64,000 nucleotides of DNA from Pseudarthrobacter sp. NS4 (GCF_024758005.1 NZ_CP103288.1:3596001-3660000); one strand, 5' to 3'; numbered from the stretch's first letter, positions 38,843 to 48,948 are shown. Notes: generated from the sequence alone by a model not told the origin. Numbers and translations: made by a program.

Positions 38843-38964
38843 CTCGGTCCTTTTCCTCCGTTCCGCCGGGCGCCCGTGGCCATAATCCGGAAACGCGTGC
38901 GCCGCCGTCGGAGAAGGAATGCCGGGGGCGGGCACCACCGGGCGCCTGCCCCCGGCCGTTGGGA

Positions 38965-39393
38965 CTAGGTTGATATCTGCTGCATCTGGCTTTGCTGCGT
39001 TTCGACCTCGATCTTGCGGGGCTTGGCCTTTTCTGCAACGTGGATCCGCAGGGTCAGGACGCCCTGGTCGTAGCTTGCCTTGATGTTGTCCGTATCCAGG
39101 GTGTCGCCGAGGATCAACTGGCGGCTGAACACACCGCGGGGACGCTCGGACGCCACCAGCTCCACGTTGGGCTGCGTAGGGTCGGAGCGCTCTGCCCGTA
39201 CAGTCAGGACGTTCCGTTCAACGTTCAGGTCCAGCGAGTCAGTCTTGACGCCCGGAAGGTCGAACGCCACCACAAACTCGCCGTCTTCCTGCCACGCGTC
39301 CATCGGCATGGCCGCGGGCCGGGCAGCAGTTCCAAAGACCTGCTGCGTGAGCCGGTCCAGCTCACGGAACGGATCCGTGCGCATCAACATCAT
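38965..39393 (-). CDS. Hsp20/alpha-crystallin small heat-shock protein
   Basis: An ATP-independent holdase chaperone of 142 residues. The alpha-crystallin domain (about 40-130) has [31 protein letters not shown] and a C-terminal [16 protein letters not shown]; the GVL motif is at QGVLTL. The start at 39393 is chosen because AAGGAG lies 7 bases before it; two more in-frame Met codons follow at once. Divergent from an HspR-like regulator, which probably controls it. Confidence 0.93.
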   Translation of the reverse strand: MMLMRTDPFRELDRLTQQVFGTAARPAAMPMDAWQEDGEFVVAFDLPGVKTDSLDLNVERNVLTVRAERSDPTQPNVELVASERPRGVFSRQLILGDTLDTDNIKASYDQGVLTLRIHVAEKAKPRKIEVETQQSQMQQIST

Positions 39394-39446
39394 TTCCCAC
39401 TCCTTCAGCTTCACAGATGTTGGATCGGTACTGTATCCGCTCACCG

Positions 39447-39468
39447 ATCTATGGTGGTGGATATAGAT
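39447..39468. promoter_or_regulatory. ATCTAT-N10-ATAGAT inverted repeat between hsp20 and the MerR gene
   Basis: Two 6-base arms (39447-39452 and 39463-39468) in an AT-rich island 53 bases from the hsp20 start and 60 bases before the regulator ATG. The position suits an operator or promoter elements read in both directions. It does not match the classic HAIR consensus CTTGAGT-N7-ACTCAAG. Confidence 0.45.
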
Positions 39469-39528
39469 TTTTTATAGCACCCGTGGGAAACTGAGGCAAG
39501 ACCGCGGAACGAGGATTTTGGAGACCCC

Positions 39529-39849
39529 ATGGCAGATCCCGGAGCAGGACGGCCGGGCCGGCCCGCCGGCGGACATGCCCTCTACGCCATCTCCGTTGCG
39601 GCAAAGCTGGCCGGGACGGGCCAGCAGAACATCCGTCTGTACGAGAGCAAGGGATTGCTGACGCCGTCACGGACAGCCGGCGGCACCCGCCAGTACAGCG
39701 ACGACGACGTTGCCGTACTGCTGCGGATCGGCGAACTCCTTGACCAAGGCCTGAACCTCGCGGGCGTCGCCAAAGTGCTCGAACTGGAGGCGGCCAACGT
39801 GAAGCTTCACCGCGCCCTGAAGAGGGCCAGGTCGAGGCCCCCTGCCTGA
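39529..39849 (+). CDS. HspR-like MerR family regulator
   Basis: A 106-residue regulator. The MerR winged helix is at residues 17-85: YAISVAAKLAGTGQQNIRLYESKGLLTPSRTAGGTRQYSDDDVAVLLRI. The ISVAA...NIRLYE...GGTRQYS pattern is close to HspR, the repressor of actinobacterial heat-shock operons. It is divergent from Hsp20. In true HspR systems the gene is last in the dnaK operon; here dnaK is absent, so this is a paralogue dedicated to hsp20, by inference. Confidence 0.88.
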   Translation: MADPGAGRPGRPAGGHALYAISVAAKLAGTGQQNIRLYESKGLLTPSRTAGGTRQYSDDDVAVLLRIGELLDQGLNLAGVAKVLELEAANVKLHRALKRARSRPPA

Positions 39850-39914
39850 CGCTCAAAACGCGCGCCACAGGGCCTGGACTCCAGGTCCGCGGGTACCGCA
39901 CCCGGGAGTGGAGG

Positions 39915-40727
39915 TCAATCCCCCGGCGATTCAGCCTTGGACAGTTTCCCCGTAATCCTCTCCCCCGGCACCCTGGCGGTCCGCCACGTGTCGAGGGCAA
40001 TCACACCGCCCAGGATGATCAATGACAGGGAGACCGAGGCGAGGGCGTCGCTGAGCCAGTGGTAGCCCAGGTACAACCGGCTCAGGGCGGCCAGGACAAT
40101 CCCCACCCCTGCGCCAGCGAATCCAAGCACGGCCGCCTGCCGGTTCCTGCGCCGGGAGAAGATCAGGAAGGCGCCCACCAGGAGGAAATCGCAGGCACCG
40201 AGGACATGCCCCGAGGGGAACGAAAAGGTGTGGTCTATCCCGAAGAGCATCTGGTCCACGGGCGGGCGGGACCGCCGGACGATTTGTAGGATGATCTGCG
40301 AGATGATCACACCCGTGATCATCGCGGACGCCAGCAGGATGGGCCGCCAGGCATGCTTGGCGGCGAATCCCCACACGAGGGTGACCACCAGGACGATGAT
40401 GGGCAGGGCAACAGGGCCAAACACAACTGCAAGGAAAATCATGATCCCCGTGATGACCCCGGACCTCAGCCCGAGGAGCCAGTCGCGGACAGGACCATCA
40501 GCCGCGGAGAGCCCGTCGGCCTGCACCACGCTGATGAGGGTGGCAATAAAGAGGACAACCCCTGCTGCCACCAGGATGAAAGCTGCGCGGTAGAGGGCGC
40601 GCCGGTCGGCCGCCTCCACGTAGCGTTCTTCCACCACGAACTTGTCATGGAAAGCGCGCCACCTGCCGGAGCTTTTGCCGGTTGCTCCGGAAGCCGCCCG
40701 AGAGCCTGCTGATCCCTGCTGTCCCAC
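39915..40727 (-). CDS. PAP2 family membrane phosphatase
   Basis: A 270-residue lipid phosphatase-like protein with six hydrophobic segments. The three catalytic motifs are present: RRSRPP (motif 1, shortened K-x6-RP), FPSGH (motif 2) and SRLYLGYHWLSD (motif 3). Substrates are typically undecaprenyl-PP or phosphatidate on the outer face. The GTG at 40727 is favoured: GGAGGT lies 6 bases before it, whereas a TTG at 40742 overlaps that site. Confidence 0.9.
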   Translation of the reverse strand: MGQQGSAGSRAASGATGKSSGRWRAFHDKFVVEERYVEAADRRALYRAAFILVAAGVVLFIATLISVVQADGLSAADGPVRDWLLGLRSGVITGIMIFLAVVFGPVALPIIVLVVTLVWGFAAKHAWRPILLASAMITGVIISQIILQIVRRSRPPVDQMLFGIDHTFSFPSGHVLGACDFLLVGAFLIFSRRRNRQAAVLGFAGAGVGIVLAALSRLYLGYHWLSDALASVSLSLIILGGVIALDTWRTARVPGERITGKLSKAESPGD

Positions 40728-40742
40728 TGATGCACCTCCCAA

Positions 40743-41088
40743 CGTGGCGAAGAATTGCTTTGGGTGAAGGTTACCCCGGAAGCCGCATGGCGACGGGGCC
40801 GGCAGTACCAGTTACTGCCATCCCTGCTGCAGGCCCGGACCCATGGAGTGACTTGACTCACAGACAACCGCGCAGTAACATCTGTGTTAGCGCTAACAAG
40901 GATGTGTGGGCTATTGAAACGGAGGCTGGCCCTCTCACCGCTTCCGTAGGGTCCGCCAGTCCACCGATGTCCGGAGCCGCGGACCCCAACCACCACCAGG
41001 CACTCTGGCAGCTCTACCAGCCGGCAAGCGCAGATGCTTGCCGGCCCAGCACCACTTCGCGGATCAGCCTCCGCGAAAGGAGAAAAGC
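40743..41088 (+). promoter_or_regulatory. Control region of the sugar ABC transporter operon
   Basis: A 346-base gap. A near-consensus promoter TTGACT (40853-40858), 17 bases, TAACAT (40876-40881) is followed by the operator. The 5' leader is about 195 bases long and ends with AAAGGAG before the transporter start. No open frame of note and no clear attenuator hairpin were seen. Confidence 0.8.
40885..40898. promoter_or_regulatory. LacI/GalR-type operator
   Basis: TGTTAGCGCTAACA is a perfect 14-bp palindrome with the central CG typical of LacI-family sites. It starts 3 bases after the -10 element, over the expected transcription start, so binding would block initiation. No LacI-family gene is in the window. 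Confidence 0.85.
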
Positions 41089-42213
41089 ATGAAAATCAGA
41101 AAACTACTGGGTGCCGTCGCAGTCGCCCTCGCAGTCACTGTAGGGGCCACAGGTTGCGGCTCCCGGGGGGCAGCGACTGAATCAGGGGCATCTGCAAATC
41201 CCAGTGAATCCCTCGTGGGCATTTCCATGCCCACGCAGACATCTGAACGCTGGATTGCTGATGGCGGCAACGTGGAAAAGTCCCTGAAGGACCTGGGATA
41301 CAAGACTGATCTGCAATTCGCCAACGATGACATTCCCACCCAGGTATCACAGATCGAGAACATGCTGACCAAGGGTGCCAAGGCACTCATCATCGCCGCC
41401 ATTGACGGCACTACCCTGACGGATGTCCTGGCCAAGGCCAAGGAGCAGAACGTCAAGGTCATCGCTTACGACCGGCTGATCAACGGTTCCCCGAACGTTG
41501 ACTACTACACCACGTTCGACAACTACACCGTAGGCGTGCAGCAGGCGACATCCCTGCTGACCGGGCTCGGCCTCGTGGATGCCAGCGGCCAGAAGGTCGA
41601 GGGCAAGGGCCCCTTCAACGTGGAGCTTTTTGCCGGCAGTCCCGATGACAACAACGCCAACTTCTTCTGGACCGGCGCCATGGACACGCTCAAGCCTTAC
41701 CTGGACGCCGGGTCCTTGAAGGTGCCCAGCGGCCAGACAAAGTTCGAGCAGGCGGCCATCCTGCGCTGGCAGGCCCCTGTTGCGCAGAAGCGCATGGAGG
41801 ACATCCTCACTGCCGCCTACAGTTCAGGGACCAAGCTGGACGGCGTGCTCTCTCCCTATGACGGCCTCTCCATCGGCATCATCTCGGCACTGACCAGTAC
41901 TGGCGGTTACTCCAAGGGCACGCTTCCCGTCGTGACCGGCCAGGATGCCGAGAAGGGCTCCGTGAAGTCCATCATCGCCGGTGAGCAGTACTCCACGATC
42001 TTCAAGGACACCCGGAAGCTCGGCTCCCAGGCAGTCAAGATGGTCGACGCGGTACTGAAAGGCCAGGAGCCGGAAGTGAATGACACGAAGACCTACGACA
42101 ACAAGGTCAAGGTGGTTCCGGCATTCCTGCTTGAGTCCGTGATCATCACCGAGGACAACTACAAGAAGGAACTCATCGACTCCGGGTACTACTCGGACGC
42201 CGACGTCAAGTAA
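41089..42213 (+). CDS. chvE: Sugar ABC transporter substrate-binding lipoprotein (ChvE-like)
   Basis: A 374-residue periplasmic-binding-fold lipoprotein of the type 1 sugar group. The signal peptide ends at VGATGC with Cys23 as lipidation site. [27 protein letters not shown] and [13 protein letters not shown] are close to ChvE/XylF, which bind aldoses such as glucose, galactose, arabinose or xylose. AAAGGAG lies 7 bases before the ATG. First gene of a three-gene operon with ATPase and permease; controlled by the upstream operator. Confidence 0.93.
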   Translation: MKIRKLLGAVAVALAVTVGATGCGSRGAATESGASANPSESLVGISMPTQTSERWIADGGNVEKSLKDLGYKTDLQFANDDIPTQVSQIENMLTKGAKALIIAAIDGTTLTDVLAKAKEQNVKVIAYDRLINGSPNVDYYTTFDNYTVGVQQATSLLTGLGLVDASGQKVEGKGPFNVELFAGSPDDNNANFFWTGAMDTLKPYLDAGSLKVPSGQTKFEQAAILRWQAPVAQKRMEDILTAAYSSGTKLDGVLSPYDGLSIGIISALTSTGGYSKGTLPVVTGQDAEKGSVKSIIAGEQYSTIFKDTRKLGSQAVKMVDAVLKGQEPEVNDTKTYDNKVKVVPAFLLESVIITEDNYKKELIDSGYYSDADVK

Positions 42214-42315
42214 TACCAGGGAGGTGTGGCCGGGCACTTTCGGCCCGGCCACACGCTTCCCCCCGCGCCTGCAGCAGCAGGCTGCCAGCTTCCAACCAGT
42301 CAGTGGGAATTGACG

Positions 42316-43845
42316 ATGAACACACCCATTCTTCAAATGCGAGGAATCACCAAGACCTTCCCGGGGGTCAAGGCCCTGCAGGATGTCACCCTGGACGTCA
42401 ACCGCGGCGAAGTACATGCCATTTGCGGAGAGAACGGGGCCGGGAAATCCACCCTGATGAAGGTCCTGTCCGGGGTCTACCCGGCCAATTCGTTCGACGG
42501 GCAAATCCTCTTCGAAAACGAACCGTGCAACTTCTTCAGTATCAATGACAGCGAAAAGCGCGGCATCGTGATCATTCACCAGGAGCTTGCCCTCAGCCCG
42601 TACCTCTCCATCGCCGAAAACATCTACCTCGGAAACGAGCAGGCCAGGAACGGCTGGGTGGATTGGCGTAAAACCAACCTGGAAGCGGCCAAGCTTCTGG
42701 CCAGGGTGGGCCTGGCCGAGAATCCGGTCACGCCGGTCCAGCACATCAGCGTTGGAAAGCAGCAGTTGGTGGAGATCGCAAAAGCCCTGTCCAAGGAAGT
42801 TAAGCTTCTCATTTTGGATGAGCCCACTGCTGCACTCAACGACGAGGACTCAGGCCATCTCCTGGACCTGATCCTGCACCTCAAGGGGCAAGGAATCACG
42901 TGCATCATCATCAGTCACAAACTTAACGAGATCCGCAAAGTGGCGGACGCCGTCACCATCATCCGCGATGGCAGGACCATTGAGACCCTCCGGCTGGCTG
43001 AAGGCCAGATCACCCAGGAACGCATCATCCGCGGCATGGTTGGTCGGGACCTGGACAGCCTCTACCCCGAACGGACCCCCCGCATCGGGGAGGAAGTCCT
43101 GCGCATCGAAGACTGGTCAGTCCAGCACCCCCAGGACCACACACGGATGGTGGTATCCAACGCCCACCTCAACGTTCGCAAGGGCGAAGTAGTAGGCCTG
43201 GCCGGACTCATGGGCGCGGGCAGGACCGAATTGGCCATGAGCGTTTTCGGGCGGACCTACGGGCGTGCCGTTTCGGGAAAGGTGTACAAGTACGGCCAGG
43301 AAATCAATACCTCCACCGTGCCGGAAGCTATTCGGCACGGGATCGCCTACGCCACCGAAGACCGCAAACACTACGGCCTTAACCTCATCGAGGACATCAA
43401 GCGCAATATCTCCATGGCGGCCCTCGGAAAACTTGCAACCCGCGGCTGGGTGGACAAGAACGAAGAGACCGCCGTTGCCAACCGCTACCGGACGAGCATG
43501 AACATCAAAGCGCCGTCAGTTGCCGCCATTACGGGCAAGCTCTCGGGCGGGAACCAGCAGAAGGTGGTGCTGAGCAAGTGGATGTTCTCGGATCCGGATG
43601 TGCTGATTCTTGATGAACCCACCAGGGGCATCGACGTCGGCGCCAAATTCGAGATCTACACGATCATTGCCCAGCTAGCGGCAGAAGGAAAAGCAGTCAT
43701 CGTCATTTCCTCGGAACTGCCCGAACTCCTTGGCATCTGCGACAGGATCTACACCCTGTCCGCAGGCCACGTCACCGGTGAAGTGCCCATTGCCGAGGCC
43801 TCCCAGGAAACCCTCATGCACTACATGACCCAAGAGAAGGAATAG
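42316..43845 (+). CDS. gguA: Sugar ABC transporter ATP-binding protein (GguA-like, two ABC domains)
   Basis: A 509-residue protein with two fused nucleotide-binding domains. The first has Walker [10 protein letters not shown], signature [15 protein letters not shown] and Walker [10 protein letters not shown]. The second has a degenerate P-loop [10 protein letters not shown] but a good signature [14 protein letters not shown] and [11 protein letters not shown], the usual pattern of RbsA/XylG proteins. It follows the binding protein by 102 bases. The ATG at 42316 is chosen; GGGAA precedes it. Confidence 0.94.
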   Translation: MNTPILQMRGITKTFPGVKALQDVTLDVNRGEVHAICGENGAGKSTLMKVLSGVYPANSFDGQILFENEPCNFFSINDSEKRGIVIIHQELALSPYLSIAENIYLGNEQARNGWVDWRKTNLEAAKLLARVGLAENPVTPVQHISVGKQQLVEIAKALSKEVKLLILDEPTAALNDEDSGHLLDLILHLKGQGITCIIISHKLNEIRKVADAVTIIRDGRTIETLRLAEGQITQERIIRGMVGRDLDSLYPERTPRIGEEVLRIEDWSVQHPQDHTRMVVSNAHLNVRKGEVVGLAGLMGAGRTELAMSVFGRTYGRAVSGKVYKYGQEINTSTVPEAIRHGIAYATEDRKHYGLNLIEDIKRNISMAALGKLATRGWVDKNEETAVANRYRTSMNIKAPSVAAITGKLSGGNQQKVVLSKWMFSDPDVLILDEPTRGIDVGAKFEIYTIIAQLAAEGKAVIVISSELPELLGICDRIYTLSAGHVTGEVPIAEASQETLMHYMTQEKE

Positions 43846-43846
43846 C

Positions 43847-45154
43847 ATGTCCGCCCTACGAGAATCCCTCGGCTTCCTGACAAGCCGCCTTCGGCAGGTT
43901 GGCATCTTCGTCGCCCTGATCCTGATTGTCCTGCTGTTCCAGGTGCTCACCGACGGAATCCTTCTGCAGCCCCAGAACGTCACCAACCTTGTGGTCCAGA
44001 ACAGCTACATACTGATCCTGGCAATCGGCATGGTGATGGTGATCATCGCCGGGCATATCGACCTTTCGGTGGGTTCTGTTGCCGGCTTCATCGGAGCCGT
44101 GGCCGGCGTCATGATGGTCCAATGGGGGTGGGCGTGGTGGCTCGCGATCCCGGCCTGCCTCTTGGTGGGCGCGCTGGTAGGGGCCTGGCAGGGTTATTGG
44201 ATCGCATACGTGGGCATACCGGCGTTCATCGTTACCCTCGCAGGCATGCTGATCTTCCGCGGACTCACCCTCATCACCCTGAAGAACCAGCAGATCACCC
44301 CGTTCCCGGACGAGCTGCGCGCCCTGGGCGGCGGCTTCCTCCCCGACATCACCGGCGGTACTTCCGTGCTGGAATGGCTGACCGTCATCCTGGGCGTTGG
44401 AGGCACCGCAGCAATCGTCTTCCAGTCGTTGAAGGAGCGCAGGGTCCGCAGAAAGTTCGACCTCGAGAACGAACCGATGGCGTGGTTTGCCACGAAGACA
44501 GCCTTCATCGCGCTGCTCATGCTCGTCATAACGTTCCTGCTCGCCAGCTACCGTGGCACGCCGATCGTACTGATCGTCCTCGCTGTCCTGGTGATTGTCT
44601 ACTCCGCGTTGATGAACAACAGCATCTTCGGCCGCCACATCTACGCCGTGGGCGGGAACCTGCACGCGGCAGAACTTTCCGGCATCAAGACCAAGGCCGT
44701 CACCTTCCGGCTTTTCGTCAACATGGGCGTCCTGGCCGCCTTGGCCGGCCTGGTATTCACCGCCCGCTTGAACTCGGCGCAGCCCGCGGGCGGCACAGGC
44801 TTCGAACTCGATTCCATTGCCGCCGCCTTCATCGGCGGGGCAGCTGTAACGGGTGGCATCGGAACCGTGGCCGGCGCGATGATCGGCGGCCTCATCATGG
44901 GCGTACTGAACAACGGCATGTCCATTTTGGGCCTCGGCACCGATTACCAGCAGCTCATCAAGGGGCTTGTCCTCCTTCTCGCCGTCGGCTTCGACATCTT
45001 CAACAAGAACCGCACCAATGGAGGCGGAAGCACCGTCGGAAAGCGCTTCAAGTTGCGGACCACGCCCCCGGCTGCAAGCGATCCAAAAGCACCAGGGAAA
45101 GAAGACACACAGCGGCCCGTGCCGGTCCCGGTGAATACCGCCGACCGGATCTGA
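43847..45154 (+). CDS. gguB: Sugar ABC transporter permease (GguB/XylH-like)
   Basis: A 435-residue membrane permease with about 10-12 hydrophobic segments. The family motif GHIDLSVGSVAGFIGAV is present near residue 67, and AARLN-like TARLNSAQPAGGTGFELDSIAAAFIGGAA near 300. It begins one base after the ATPase stop. A central extra stretch (about residues 170-230), with a charged loop between two helices, distinguishes GguB/XylH from RbsC. The C-terminal 45 residues are hydrophilic. Confidence 0.94.
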   Translation: MSALRESLGFLTSRLRQVGIFVALILIVLLFQVLTDGILLQPQNVTNLVVQNSYILILAIGMVMVIIAGHIDLSVGSVAGFIGAVAGVMMVQWGWAWWLAIPACLLVGALVGAWQGYWIAYVGIPAFIVTLAGMLIFRGLTLITLKNQQITPFPDELRALGGGFLPDITGGTSVLEWLTVILGVGGTAAIVFQSLKERRVRRKFDLENEPMAWFATKTAFIALLMLVITFLLASYRGTPIVLIVLAVLVIVYSALMNNSIFGRHIYAVGGNLHAAELSGIKTKAVTFRLFVNMGVLAALAGLVFTARLNSAQPAGGTGFELDSIAAAFIGGAAVTGGIGTVAGAMIGGLIMGVLNNGMSILGLGTDYQQLIKGLVLLLAVGFDIFNKNRTNGGGSTVGKRFKLRTTPPAASDPKAPGKEDTQRPVPVPVNTADRI

Positions 45155-45170
45155 CGGAACGGGTCAACCT

Positions 45171-45386
45171 ATGCACGGAGCAGTGGACGACTGGCAGCAC
45201 CTGCGTGGCGTATGGGTGGAACTCCGCGCAGAGGGACGACTCGTGAGGACCGGCGAAGTGGAGGACGTGGCAGCGGATTCTTCTGTCCTGTGGCTCAGGT
45301 ACAACGGTGCCCACGGCCGCCAGATGATAGCCGCCGGGGACGGCTACGAAATTATCCCGCTGGAAGACAGGACGCCGGGAGCTTAG
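45171..45386 (+). CDS. Small hypothetical protein (71 aa)
   Basis: A 71-residue soluble protein starting MHGAVDDWQHLRGVWVELRAEG, 16 bases after the permease stop and before a terminator, so probably the last gene of the sugar operon. The beta-rich pattern VWVELRAEGRLVRTGEVEDVAADSSVLWLRYNG suggests a small barrel. No family recognised. Confidence 0.62.
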   Translation: MHGAVDDWQHLRGVWVELRAEGRLVRTGEVEDVAADSSVLWLRYNGAHGRQMIAAGDGYEIIPLEDRTPGA

Positions 45387-45400
45387 AGCAGGACTGAACT

Positions 45401-45445
45401 GGGCGGTCGACGGCGGCAGGCAACTGCCGCCGTCGGCCGCCCTTT
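45401..45445. terminator. Hairpin between sugar operon and subtilase gene
   Basis: A 19-bp stem with one G-U pair (45401-45419 with 45424-45442), GCAA tetraloop, then TTT. It lies between convergent genes and ends the sugar operon. Confidence 0.8.
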
Positions 45446-45475
45446 CGCTGCCCGGCAAGCGGGCGGCAACCCGGA

Positions 45476-47287
45476 TCAGAACGAGCCGGTGGTGAATTGC
45501 CAGGTACGGGTGGCGAGCTGGTTTCCCGCGAGGTCGCGGATGGCGGTTCCTCCACCGGTCACCGTCACGGTGTATCTGGTCTTCCCCGCCAGCGACTGCT
45601 GCGGGTCAAGGATCCACTGGTTGGTGGTGCCGTAGCGGAACACGGCGGCCGGTACAACGGCACCGGTGGCGGCGTTCTTCACGGTGAAGGTGGTTCCGTT
45701 GACTCCTTGGACCGGTTCACTGAAGGTCACGCTGATGTTGTTGTCGCGGCGGACCAGCAGTTTGTTGCTCGTGGGGATCGTTCCAGTAACGACGGGCGCC
45801 GGGCCGGTAAGGAAGGACCAGCTGACGGACGCCAGCGGAGTTCCTGCGGTATCCCGGATGGCCGAGGTTCCACCCACCAGTGTGGCGGTATAGGTTCCAT
45901 CCGCGGGCAGGCCTGCGGCGGGGTCCAGGGTGGCGGTCCGGGCAGTGGCGTTGTAGGTGACATTGGCAGGGATGGTGCTGCCGGCCGCGTTCTTGAGTAC
46001 GAAGGTCCCTGTGGTCAGGCCCTGAACGGCAGCGCTGAAGGTTGCGGTCACATTAGTACCGCTCGGAACTGAGGTCGCATTGGCTCCGGGAGTGACCGCC
46101 GTAACGGTGGGGGCAGGCGCCGGAGCAGGGGCAGGCGCGGCAGCCACAGCACCCGCATAGAGCAGGCGGTTGGGCGTCCCGCTGGTGGCTCCGGTGATGA
46201 CTCCGGACGTGGCGTTGGATACCAGGGAGCCCGCTACCTGGGCAGGTGTTAGTGCCGGGTTTTGCGAGAGCAGCACCGCCGCCGCTCCGGCAGCGTGCGG
46301 CGCGGCCATCGAGGTGCCGGACATGGACGCAGTGGCGGTGGCAGAGGTGTGGTACGTGGATGTGATGCCCACGCCGGGGGCGTAGAGGTCCACGCAGGAG
46401 CCGAAGTTGGAGAAGGATGCCTGCCGGTCTGCGGAATCGCTGGCGGCCACGGTGACCGCCCCCGGAACGCGGGCCGGGGAACTGCCGCACGCGTCCACGG
46501 CGGAGTTACCGGCGGCAACCACTGCAGTGACGCCGTCGTTCATGATTGCCTGGAGGGCAGTGTCCACGGCAGAGCTCGCGGCCCCGCCCAGGCTGAGGTT
46601 GGCCACGGCCGGCACGCCGGCCGGATGGTGCGCTGCGATCCAGTCCAGCCCCGCCACGACGTCGGAGTTGTAGCCTGAGCCGTTGCAGTCGAGCACCCGG
46701 ACAGGCACCACGGTGGCACCCTTGGCCACACCGTAGGTTGACCCGGCCACAGACCCGGCAACGTGCGTGCCGTGCCCGTTGCAGTCGCTGGAGCCCCGGC
46801 CGTCGTCTACGGCGGTCCAGCCCGCTGCCACCCTGCCGCCAAAGTCGGTGTGTGAAGCAAGGACCCCCGTATCCACCACGTATGCGCTTACGCCTGCTCC
46901 CGATGAGGTCCAGGAGTAGGAGCCGGAAAGCGGCAGGGGCCGCTGGTCCACCCGGTCCAGGCCCCACGGGGCGGGCTGCTGGGTGGCGGAAGCGGTGACG
47001 GGCGCGTCGGGCTCTACCGAGACGGCGCGCCCTGAGCGGAGCAGCGCCGCGGCCTGGGCGGGGTTGGCAGTAACGACGGCGCCGCGGAGCGCGTGCGTGA
47101 AGGTACGTCCGACGGCGAGGCCCTTCCCCCGCAGTTCGGCCGCCTCCGCTGCAACATCGGCAGTCGCAGCGTACTGGACGATGTACCGGCCCGCGGCACC
47201 GGGATCAGCCGGGGCTACGGCCGAAGCGGACACGGCGGTGGTGGAAAGGGCGGCGGCGGAGGCGAGCGCCGCGGCTGCGGGCAACAC
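45476..47287 (-). CDS. Secreted S8 subtilisin-like serine protease with Ig-like C-terminal domains
   Basis: A secreted protease of about 603 residues. Signal peptide (Ala-rich hydrophobic, cut near SASA), inhibitor I9-like propeptide (about 33-95), S8 catalytic domain with Asp139 (VVDTGV), His172 (GHGTHVAG) and Ser326 (GTSMAAPH), a Pro-Ala linker near 390 and two Big_5 (SbsA-like) Ig domains to the end. The GTG at 47287 is the only usual start codon in the open frame but lacks a ribosome site. AAGGA lies 7 bases before an ATT at 47305, which would add M-R-A-S-F-F and give a better signal peptide. Confidence 0.93.
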   Translation of the reverse strand: MLPAAAALASAAALSTTAVSASAVAPADPGAAGRYIVQYAATADVAAEAAELRGKGLAVGRTFTHALRGAVVTANPAQAAALLRSGRAVSVEPDAPVTASATQQPAPWGLDRVDQRPLPLSGSYSWTSSGAGVSAYVVDTGVLASHTDFGGRVAAGWTAVDDGRGSSDCNGHGTHVAGSVAGSTYGVAKGATVVPVRVLDCNGSGYNSDVVAGLDWIAAHHPAGVPAVANLSLGGAASSAVDTALQAIMNDGVTAVVAAGNSAVDACGSSPARVPGAVTVAASDSADRQASFSNFGSCVDLYAPGVGITSTYHTSATATASMSGTSMAAPHAAGAAAVLLSQNPALTPAQVAGSLVSNATSGVITGATSGTPNRLLYAGAVAAAPAPAPAPAPTVTAVTPGANATSVPSGTNVTATFSAAVQGLTTGTFVLKNAAGSTIPANVTYNATARTATLDPAAGLPADGTYTATLVGGTSAIRDTAGTPLASVSWSFLTGPAPVVTGTIPTSNKLLVRRDNNISVTFSEPVQGVNGTTFTVKNAATGAVVPAAVFRYGTTNQWILDPQQSLAGKTRYTVTVTGGGTAIRDLAGNQLATRTWQFTTGSF

Positions 47288-47454
47288 AAAGAATGAGGCG
47301 CGAATTTTGGGGTCCTTGATGTGGCGAGGGGGCTGCGGAGGGCCGGGGAAACTACCGCTGTACCAAAAGGATAGGAGCCGGAAACGCGCGGATTCCGGGT
47401 CCTTGCAGGATCCTGTGTCAACACTTGGAGATTCCTGCGGACGGTGAAAGTTTC

Positions 47455-48327
47455 CTAGTTTTCTCCGTGCACGGGGGTGCCGGGGTGGTGGTTCCGCCAG
47501 CTGTGCTCAGGCTCGAAGCCCAGCAGGCGCCGGGCTTTGTCGATGGACAGCATGGTCTCGTGCTCGCCCAGCTCCTTGGTGACTTTCACCGCGGGAAACA
47601 CCTCGGCGGCGAGGCCGGTGCTTGAACGGCTCATGACAGTGTCCGCATTGGCGATGATGAAGGCTTCAAACCCCGGCCGGCCGTGCTCCAGTGCCCGCAC
47701 CACTGCCTGGGCCCCGTCCCGGCCGTCGATATAGCCCCAGAGGTTCCATTTCCGGAGCGTCGCATCCGAGTCAAATGAGGGGAACTTCGCATAGTCCTCC
47801 ACATCCATGACGTTTGAGAACCGCAGCCCAACAATGCTCAGTTGCGGGTCCCAGCGGGTCAGTTCCACGGCCATCTGCTCTTCCAGGTGCTTGACCAGGG
47901 AATAGGTGCTCTCCGGCCGGGCGGGATATTCCTCGTCCACCGGAATGTAGGGCGGGTCGACGTCGAACGGCAGCCCCAGCACCGTCTCGCTGGAGGCGTA
48001 CACCACTTTCCTGATGCCGGCCCGGCGGGCTGCCTGGAAGACGTTGTAGGTGGAGAGCATGTTGTTTTCGAACGTCGCGGCGTCCGGAAGGATGCCCGGT
48101 GCCGGGATGGCACCCAGGTGCACCACGGCGTCGAAACCGCTGTGCCGGTCATCCACGCCCAGCAACGCATCCACCACCTGGCCGTAGTTGCGCAGGTCCA
48201 CCACCAGGAGTCCGGGGCTCCGGGTTCCTGCCCGGTCAAGGTTGAGGACCTGGTGGCCGTCATCAATGAGCCGGCGCACCACGTGCCTGCCCAGTTTTCC
48301 GCTTCCACCGGTGACGGCAATTCGCAT
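47455..48327 (-). CDS. NAD-dependent epimerase/dehydratase
   Basis: A 290-residue extended short-chain dehydrogenase. NAD motif GGSGKLG (7-13), Asp31 after the second strand, catalytic Tyr142-x3-Lys146 in YSLVKHLEE. The line ASSETVLG supplies the Ser/Thr of the triad. Resembles UDP-glucose 4-epimerase-like proteins but is short and its substrate is unknown. Its stop lies 168 bases from the upstream region of the subtilase. It starts 33 bases after the adenylate-kinase-like gene in the same direction. Confidence 0.9.
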   Translation of the reverse strand: MRIAVTGGSGKLGRHVVRRLIDDGHQVLNLDRAGTRSPGLLVVDLRNYGQVVDALLGVDDRHSGFDAVVHLGAIPAPGILPDAATFENNMLSTYNVFQAARRAGIRKVVYASSETVLGLPFDVDPPYIPVDEEYPARPESTYSLVKHLEEQMAVELTRWDPQLSIVGLRFSNVMDVEDYAKFPSFDSDATLRKWNLWGYIDGRDGAQAVVRALEHGRPGFEAFIIANADTVMSRSSTGLAAEVFPAVKVTKELGEHETMLSIDKARRLLGFEPEHSWRNHHPGTPVHGEN

Positions 48328-48360
48328 CAGGATGTCCTTCTGTTGGAGGTACGCGCAGGC

Positions 48361-48948
48361 TCAGGTGCTGGAGCCGGCAAGGAACTTTTCGACGGCGGCG
48401 ATCGCCAGTGCGGTGATCTCCCCCGGATCGCCGCTGCCGTCCACGGAGACGAGGATCCCGCGGCCGGCATAGACCGAGACTACTTCATGGGTCTCACGAT
48501 GGTAGAGGTCAAGGCGGCGCCGGAAAACGTCCACAGTGTCGTCCGCCCGCCCCTGTTCCTCCGCGCGCCGGCGCATCCGCTGTTCCAGTTCGGCATCGGG
48601 GGCACGCAATTCGATGACGGCGTCCAGGGCGAACCCTTGGGAGGCGAGCATGTTGTCCAGTTCCATCACCTGGGGCGCGGTGCGGGGGTAGCCGTCCAGC
48701 AGGAAACCGGACTGGACGTCACTGTCCAGGAGGCGGTCCTTCACCAGGGCGTTGGTGAGATGGTCCGGGACGAAATCGCCGCCGTCGAGGTATCCTGCGG
48801 CCTGGCCGCCCAGTTTGGTCTCCTGGCTCACGTTGCTCCGGAAGATGTCGCCGGTGGAAACGGCCGGGACCTTGAAGTGGCTGGCAAGGTGTTCGGCCTG
48901 GGTTCCCTTGCCCGAGCCGGGCGGACCAATGATGAGCAGTCTCGGCAT
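48361..48948 (-). CDS. Adenylate kinase-like protein
   Basis: A 195-residue nucleoside-monophosphate kinase. P-loop GPPGSGKGT (8-16), STGDIFR AMP-binding motif, DGYPRT (FLLDGYPRT) and the short LID form RRRLDLYHRET. It would interconvert ATP, AMP and ADP. The housekeeping adk normally lies in the ribosomal-protein operon, so this looks like a second copy paired with an epimerase gene; that the genome has another one is an inference. GGAGGGACAGGAAC precedes the ATG at 48948; the open frame extends much further upstream without coding signs. Confidence 0.88.
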   Translation of the reverse strand: MPRLLIIGPPGSGKGTQAEHLASHFKVPAVSTGDIFRSNVSQETKLGGQAAGYLDGGDFVPDHLTNALVKDRLLDSDVQSGFLLDGYPRTAPQVMELDNMLASQGFALDAVIELRAPDAELEQRMRRRAEEQGRADDTVDVFRRRLDLYHRETHEVVSVYAGRGILVSVDGSGDPGEITALAIAAVEKFLAGSST

